In this document: positions 58,161 to 64,000 of the stretch, piece after piece
Position numbering within the stretch: the stretch's first letter is position 1
Layout of the letters: every line of letters starts with the position of its first letter
Source: Nageia nagi
Taxonomy: Eukaryota > Pinophyta
Length of the DNA: 64,000 nucleotides
Assembly: GCA_050084985.1 (NCBI GenBank)
Contig: JBITNC010000001.1
Span: forward strand, 177,196,001 to 177,260,000
Reading direction: 5' to 3'
Notes under the pieces: model-generated
What the model was told of the DNA's origin: nothing
Database searches by the model: none
The model's input: only the letters and a program-made list of their open reading frames with translations
Position numbers and translations under genes: made by a program

Positions 58161-61060
58161 AAAAATGTTGTTATTAAATGTATGTTCAAATAGACAATAT
58201 TGTTTGTAATCATTCTATTACATTGTACCTATGTTTTCATCATCCATCTAGGCCTAAATTCTATGTAGTAATTTTTTTTATAGGTTAATGCATATTGGAC
58301 ATTCTCAATGGATAAACATACCAAGAATATTTTGGGTGGAATTAGTCCCTATTTTTTATATCTAACTACTAAAAATTATTGTTTAGATTTGATTATTGGA
58401 ATTCTTTAGTCATATAAGTGAAAAATCTGGTAGGACCTATAAGGCTTTTAAAAATGACATGGTGCATGCTCTCAAGTAGAAAGGAAACTATGTTTCATTT
58501 CTTTTTTTCAAAAGGTGTTGTTATTAAATATTTATACAAATAGATAATGTTTTCAATTTTTGACATCATATTGTCAAGTGAATGTAATTACTTACATATT
58601 TTGATGCAGTATTTGTGAAATCCTTATTTTCAATACTACAAAATCTTGTTCTTATACTACTTTTAGAAATCTTGTATAATTATAGAGTAATGAGATAGAG
58701 AAGGATGTGCAATAATCGCAAAGATAAAAGAAATACTTGAAGGAAATAGAAAATAGATAACAAAAAATGAACAATAAATGTTAAATAAGGGTTTTTAAGT
58801 AACCCACTACTTTGGTATGAAGAGATAAGAGAAAATTTTAATTCTAGTTTGCTTATTTCTTTATCATTTTATGTAGTTATTTTGTTTGGATTCATCCTAT
58901 TATCTTGTTACTATATTTACATTGATCATATAATCCCAAATTTTATATAGTAATTTATTTATAGGTTGATGCAAATTTTGCACTATCAATGGATAATAAT
59001 ACCAAGAATATTTTGGGTAGAATTAGACCATGTTTTGTATATTTCAATAAGTGAGGTGTATAGTTATTGAAGTGATGGAGATAGTTGAGTAACATTCACT
59101 TATATTGAGTATAATATATAAGGTATAAAATAGCATAACATTTAAATTCTCACTAAAGCTAATAGTTACACTTCATTCCTACACACTTGTATTGTTGTCC
59201 CATTGTTTACAATAATTAAATTATCACTAAAGATGAAAGAATAAATACTTCAAGGAAATAGAAAATACTCAATGAACAATAGATATTAGATACTTGTGCT
59301 TACAAGTAATCAATAATTTTTTATTAAGAGAGTAGAGCAACTCTTACTCTTTCCTTTATCATTTTGTGCAACCATTTTGTTTAGATTCATTATATTATCT
59401 TATGGTTATGTTTGCATTGACCATATGGATCCACATTTTATGTAGTAATTTATATATATGTTGATGAAAATTTTGCATAGTAAATGGTAAAAATGAGTTT
59501 CTTATAAAAAATTTCATGATAATTTTAGGTTACCAAAGATATAGCTTTCTTCGATGGGCATTGATATTATTTCATCAAATGCAACAAACAATAATAGTAG
59601 TCAAACCAAATCAATTCACCTTTCCTAACATCCTCAAAGCCTAGGTTGTTGTTATCATAGGTATATGATTTATATTCTATAACTATGGATTATTTATTGA
59701 AAGTTTTTGGTGGTGTTATCCTTTCATTGTCTTACCAACATGTTTATTCTTATTCACCTACACTCTTATTTCATATTAAGCATAAAAAGGAGTAATTTTA
59801 AGATAGCCTTGTAGTAGAAGCTATGAATCAGTTGAAATTATAAGTGTGAATAAATTATAAGTGTGAATCCTCATAGTTTCAAGTAATTTTTTTCTTTAAA
59901 GATTTTCCATGTATATGCACTCATATTTCATATTTTTGATCTTCTTTATCTTGGTCCCTACTTCATATAATATATGATTTATCCTCTTTATTAATATGGT
60001 GTGGTGTGATGTTTGGTAGTAAGGTGAGAGAGAGAAAGAGAGAGAGGAGAACCTCAAAATATTTCTTTTTAGGTGTTGAGAGGAGCTTCCTTTATTTTTG
60101 ATATCAAAATAAATAATAGGGTGGTAATTTAACTTAGTCACTAATTGTATGATCCTCACAATTTAGACTTCTAAAATAATAATGACTTTCATGGCCAATG
60201 TATTTTCTCATGTTATTTCTTGCTTCATTAATTTGATGAAAGTAGGATTCTTATTCCATTTCCTCATCTTACCATTGCCATTGTAAATGTTCCAAACTCA
60301 TTTTCAAGTTTGATAATTAAAATTTAAGGTGAGTAGCATCTACAATTAAATAATCTAGAATTTTGGATGTTTGTTATGAATTTCTAGATTTGTATATTAG
60401 GACACACTTCCTTTGTATGAGATACAAGTATCAGTTATTATATTATTTTGTTAGACTAAAGTTATTTGTTTTAGTTAATACAAGACCATATTTTATAGTA
60501 TGATGTTCTTCTTCTTGCTATGCATTACAATATTTCTAATGTTCATTGTTATATTACAAATCCCTTTAAAAGTGGATTTCTAACACATGTTATGGTTATG
60601 AATTACCTGGTAGATATGTATGCAAATTGTGGAATCTTATGATATCATAACTACTTAATTTTCCTTTTTATTTTATTGCTTGAAATAGGCTATATGCTTT
60701 TGAACTCAAGTAAGCTTTAGCCATGAGTTTTTTTTTTTTCTAAAGTTAATTGTAAATCATATCCCTTGTATGATATAACCTTTAAGAATCAAAGGGGTTA
60801 TCCTTAAGTTTATCATTTCAAAAATGGATAATTTTCTTATGGATATTCTTATTGATGTAAATTAATGCAACATCTAAAGAGTATTACATAATGACATGAT
60901 ACATGCTTTCAAGTAGAAAGTAAACTATGTTTTATTTCATTTTTCTAAAAATGTTGATATTAAATATTTTGTTCAAATATACAAACCCCTTAGAAAGTGG
61001 ATTTTTGACATATGTCATGGTTGTGAATGCCCTAGTAGATATGTATGTAAATTGTGGAAG
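58161..61060 (+). repeat. dispersed duplicates and PPR scraps
   Basis: A block containing tagaaaggaaactatgtttc, ttcatttttt and ttattaaatatttgtacaa recurs at about 58120, 58470, 60910 and 61090. 59490-59650 matches the leader of PPR copies A and B (25590-25690, 53600-53700). 60560-60640 and 60985-61060 read as PPR motifs (VMVVNALVDMYVNCGSL-like). Otherwise AT-rich and uninformative. No intact gene. Confidence 0.55.
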
Positions 61061-61405
61061 CTTGAAGAATTACATGGTGCATGATATCAAGTAGAAAAGA
61101 AATTATGTTTCATTTCATTTTTTCAAATAATGTTATTAAATATTTGTACAAATAGACAATGTTATTGATTGTTGAAATCATATTACCAAGTGAATGTAAT
61201 TGCCTATGTATAGGATGTAGGTTATCTTAAGGAAGCTTTGATTTAATTAGCAATTTGCCCATAAAATTTGAATTAGGTGTATTGATGTGTCTTCTTGGTG
61301 CTTGTAGATCATATAAGAATGAAATAATAGGGAATTTATGGTAAAAATCCTTATTTTAATACTATAGAGTCGTCATATTGAATTATTTTTCAAGAATCAT
61401 GTATA

Positions 61406-61503
61406 ATTGTAGAGTGAAGAGATGGAGATGGAGGTGTAAGAATCAGATGAAAGGAGAAATACATGATTCTTGTACCTCCCTCTCCATCTCTTCACTCTAT
61501 AAT
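61406..61503. repeat. 40-bp inverted repeat with an 18-base loop
   Basis: Arms 61406-61445 and 61464-61503 pair at 36 of 40 positions as Watson-Crick, three as G-U and one as a mismatch. Unpaired bases are confined to the 18-base loop. It could be a microRNA-like foldback or the end of a small inverted-repeat element. Transcription is unknown. Confidence 0.8.
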
Positions 61504-61708
61504 CACTACAATAAAAAAGGCCTTTAGTAGTGACCAATTTGAGGAAACTTTGATTGAGTGGTCAAAATCTACCACTATATATAATTTTGGTGGTGGTGTT
61601 TATGGAGAGATTATAAGTATCCATCATACACATATCTCATGAAAAAAAAGTTCGTGTGGGAACTTACGTGACCTATTTTATTTTCAAGGGGTATACCTAA
61701 TTGTAGTG
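61504..61708. mobile_element. possible CACTA-like terminal sequence or small derivative
   Basis: It starts CACTACAATAAAAAAGG, close to the termini of plant CACTA transposons, and a matching TTGTAGTG lies at 61701-61708. The flanking triplets (aat and gta) do not match, and complementarity ends after about 9-10 bases, so a complete element is not demonstrated. Confidence 0.3.
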
Positions 61709-61716
61709 GTATTTAA

Positions 61717-61798
61717 TTGAGGAGAGGAGAGGAGAGGAGGAGAGGGAGTATGAGAAGGAGGAGAGGAGAGGGGGGATAGGAGGAAAAGGAGGAGAGGC
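61717..61798. repeat. purine-rich (GAGGA)n-like tract
   Basis: About 80 bases of almost pure A and G on the plus strand. It could adopt triplex or G-rich structure; no gene. Confidence 0.85.
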
Positions 61799-61829
61799 TT
61801 GGTAATAGAGGTGAGGTAGGTACATTTTT

Positions 61830-62390
61830 CCATATTTTACATACATATCTTAAAGCTTTTTTAAAAACTCATTTTGTGTGTATGTTGGGATCATTGCAAA
61901 CCATGAAACTGAATTTACATCATGCATCTTGTCAAACAATCCCCATGCCAATGTATATTTCCACATTTTGCATACATGACTTAGTGCTTTTTTTTTCCAA
62001 AACCCATTTTGCATCTTATTAAACATTTTATAGGACTTATGTATTCTTTCTCATTTTATGTACATGTGTATTAGGGCATCCAAAACTCAAGCATTTAAAT
62101 CACATCCATATATCCAATTCAAATTTTATAAGTATTTTGATAGTGAATTTCAATGGTCCCTTGATAGTCTTAGGGATTTTATTAGAAAATCCATTTTGTG
62201 TATATCTTTAAATCATTATAGATAATGCAATTGTGTTTTGCATCATGCATCTTGTTAAATAATTCTCAGGTATTGTGTATTATTTCACATTTTACATGCA
62301 TGTCTATTAGGATATTTAAAATACAAAAATTTAAATTACAAGCATTATGTTGAAACTTCCACACAATCAATTTAGATTTTATGAGTATTT
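61830..62390 (-). pseudogene. antisense PPR fragments, ~250-bp tandem units, first part
   Basis: On the minus strand each unit carries a PPR block of the form NALIDMYVKC...LFDKMHD...SW, degraded. The phrase ttcaatggtcccttgatagtcttagg-like marks unit ends at about 62140. The unit in progress at 62390 is interrupted by the solo LTR. Confidence 0.65.
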
Positions 62391-62889
62391 TGTTGGAATG
62401 TATAATGCATTATTGTAAAGGTTTTGTAATAATCTTCTATGTAAGTTCACTAATACTTAAGGGTATCATTTCATACCTTAAGTATTTAAGTGAATATCAT
62501 AATGTAAACTTGTCCTACACTCCATGTCATGAGCATGCCCCTTAGGTAAAAGGATGTGCATGTCATGCATTTGTACATTGGGTAAAAGGGTGATCCAAAG
62601 AGGGATTTTGGCCTATAAATAGTAGGCTCCCTCTTTGTATCATACACCAATTATGGAGTATGTTATGCTACAGGATAGTGCTTAGGAGTTCAGATTACAA
62701 GGATTGTAAGAGAGTTGTATTTGTGATTAAAGTAAAGATCTAGTTAGTGGATGTACTCCTAGTTGGAGGAACCACTTACATCTTGTGTTATGTTGTGAGA
62801 TTGCTTTGTGAGTTTATTAGATGTCTATTGTGAGCTTTCATGTGATCTTGGGAGTTTAGCATAATTCTTGTTATAGTTAAATTCTCTCA
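62391..62889 (+). mobile_element. solo LTR of the copia III family
   Basis: 499 bp from TGTTGGAATG to TTCTCTCA, matching the copia III LTRs in reverse orientation. It is flanked by a perfect TSD TATTT (62386-62390, 62890-62894) with no internal region, so it is a product of LTR-LTR recombination. The host unit is continuous across it when compared with the next unit (63137). Confidence 0.93.
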
Positions 62890-62894
62890 TATTT

Positions 62895-63560
62895 TGATGA
62901 TGAAATTCAATGGTCCCTTGATAGTCTTAGGGATTCTCTCTAAAAACCTATTTTGTGCATATTATTCAATCATTACATACCATGAAACTATGTTTACATC
63001 ATGCATCTTATCAAATAATAATAGGCCTTATGTATTATTCTACATTTTACATACATGTCTATCAGGGCATTCAAAAACCAAATATTCTAATTACAATCAC
63101 CATGTAGAAACTTCCACACACCCAATTCAAATTTTATGAGTATTTTGGAAGTGAAGTTCAATGGTCCCTTGATAGTCTTAGGGATTTTATCTAAAAATCC
63201 ATTTTATACATATCATGAAATCATTATAGATCATGAAGTTATATTTGCATCATGCATATTATTAAATAATTCTTAGGCCTTATGTATTCTTTTGTATTTT
63301 ACATACATGTGTATAAGGGCATTTAAAACCCAAGCATTCAAATTACAAGCACCATGTAGACACTTCTACACATCTAATTTAGGTTTTATGAGTATTTTGG
63401 TAGTTAAGTTCATTGTATACTATGAAACTATATTTGCATCATGCATCTTATCAAATAATTCCCTAGATTTGTTTATTCTTCCATATTTTTCATACATGTC
63501 TAAGGGATTTTTATGAAATCCATTTTGTGCATATCGCAATCATTACAGACCATGAAAGGG
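62895..63560 (-). pseudogene. antisense PPR fragments, tandem units, second part
   Basis: Continues the ~250-bp units, with ends at about 63137 and 63391. The order within a unit is constant: tgatagtcttagggatt, aaatccattttgtgcatat, catgcatcttatcaaataat, acatacatgtctat, caagcaccatgtag. It is a tandemly amplified piece of a PPR gene, non-coding now. Confidence 0.65.
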
Positions 63561-63564
63561 TGCA

Positions 63565-63900
63565 TACAAGACATTGGATCCACTAAAAGTGGACATGGGA
63601 AAAATTAGAAAACTTTTAGAAATAATTGGATCTTGTGTTATAAAAATTGAGATCCCATTTTGTTTTAGGTTCTCGAGCCAAAATGAAAATAGGATCCCGA
63701 TTTATGGTTCAAGAACTCGGCCAAAATGGGATCCTATTTGTAAAATGGGATCTTGTTTTGTAAAAAAATTAAAAATTTATGTAAAATGAAATCTTGTTCC
63801 TTTTCACATGGATCCATTATATTTTAAATAACAAGATCCTTGTATATAACAAGATCTTGTTCCTATAAGGATCTCATTTTATAATGTAATCCCATTCCAA
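63565..63900. repeat. cluster of GGATC-type words at the window end
   Basis: GGATCC, GGATCT or AGATCC-like words occur about a dozen times in 330 bp, several inside AAAATGGGATC or AACAAGATC contexts in both orientations. It may be the subterminal region of an element that continues beyond 64000. Confidence 0.4.
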
Positions 63901-64000
63901 ATTTCAAATTCACTTCCCTTAGGGTTTTCTTAAATTTTAGCTTGGGAGAGGCATGGTGAGAAAATCCTCAAACTTGGACATGCACATGCAAGTTCCTATC

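Overview
This window looks like nuclear DNA from a land plant with a large, gene-poor genome, most likely a gymnosperm (inference). It is strongly AT-rich. It is full of old Ty1/copia and Ty3/gypsy retrotransposons whose reading frames are broken mostly by C-to-T type changes, and it carries many degenerate pentatricopeptide-repeat (PPR) gene fragments. I found no intact host gene, rRNA, functional tRNA or CRISPR array.

Layout. 1-4277: right part of a copia element on the minus strand, ending in an LTR that abuts antisense PPR sequence. 4278-6200: about three tandem 746-bp units of antisense PPR sequence. 6240-7250: decayed plant-mobile-domain (PMD)-like gene tail. 7560-11640: a second decayed copia element. 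11650-24040: mostly uninformative AT-rich DNA with short tandem repeats, a tRNA-like SINE candidate and a LINE 3' fragment. 24040-58160: an ancestral tandem PPR locus split by four LTR elements. These are gypsy I (25957-33739, TSD AGGAT), gypsy II (34257-43261), copia III (44283-53026, TSD CACCT) and gypsy III (54924-57990, TSD GATAC). 58160-61830: further repeat and PPR scraps, a 40-bp inverted repeat and a possible CACTA-like end. 61830-63560: tandem ~250-bp antisense PPR units, one split by a solo copia LTR (TSD TATTT). 63560-64000: a cluster of GGATC-type motifs.

The most unusual object is gypsy I. It has LTRs, PBS, PPT and gag on the minus strand but no recognisable pol. In pol's place is a spliced gene on the opposite strand with its own TATA box, encoding a PMD protein with an acidic linker and coiled-coil tail. 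Three minisatellite arrays and recurring GGACCGC-NN-GCGGTCC palindromes accompany it. A second PMD-like remnant with the same tail design lies at 6.2-7.25 kb. Two PPR segments (24.0-34.25 kb and 43.3-54.5 kb, insertions removed) are paralogous, so each serves as the empty-site control for an insertion in the other.
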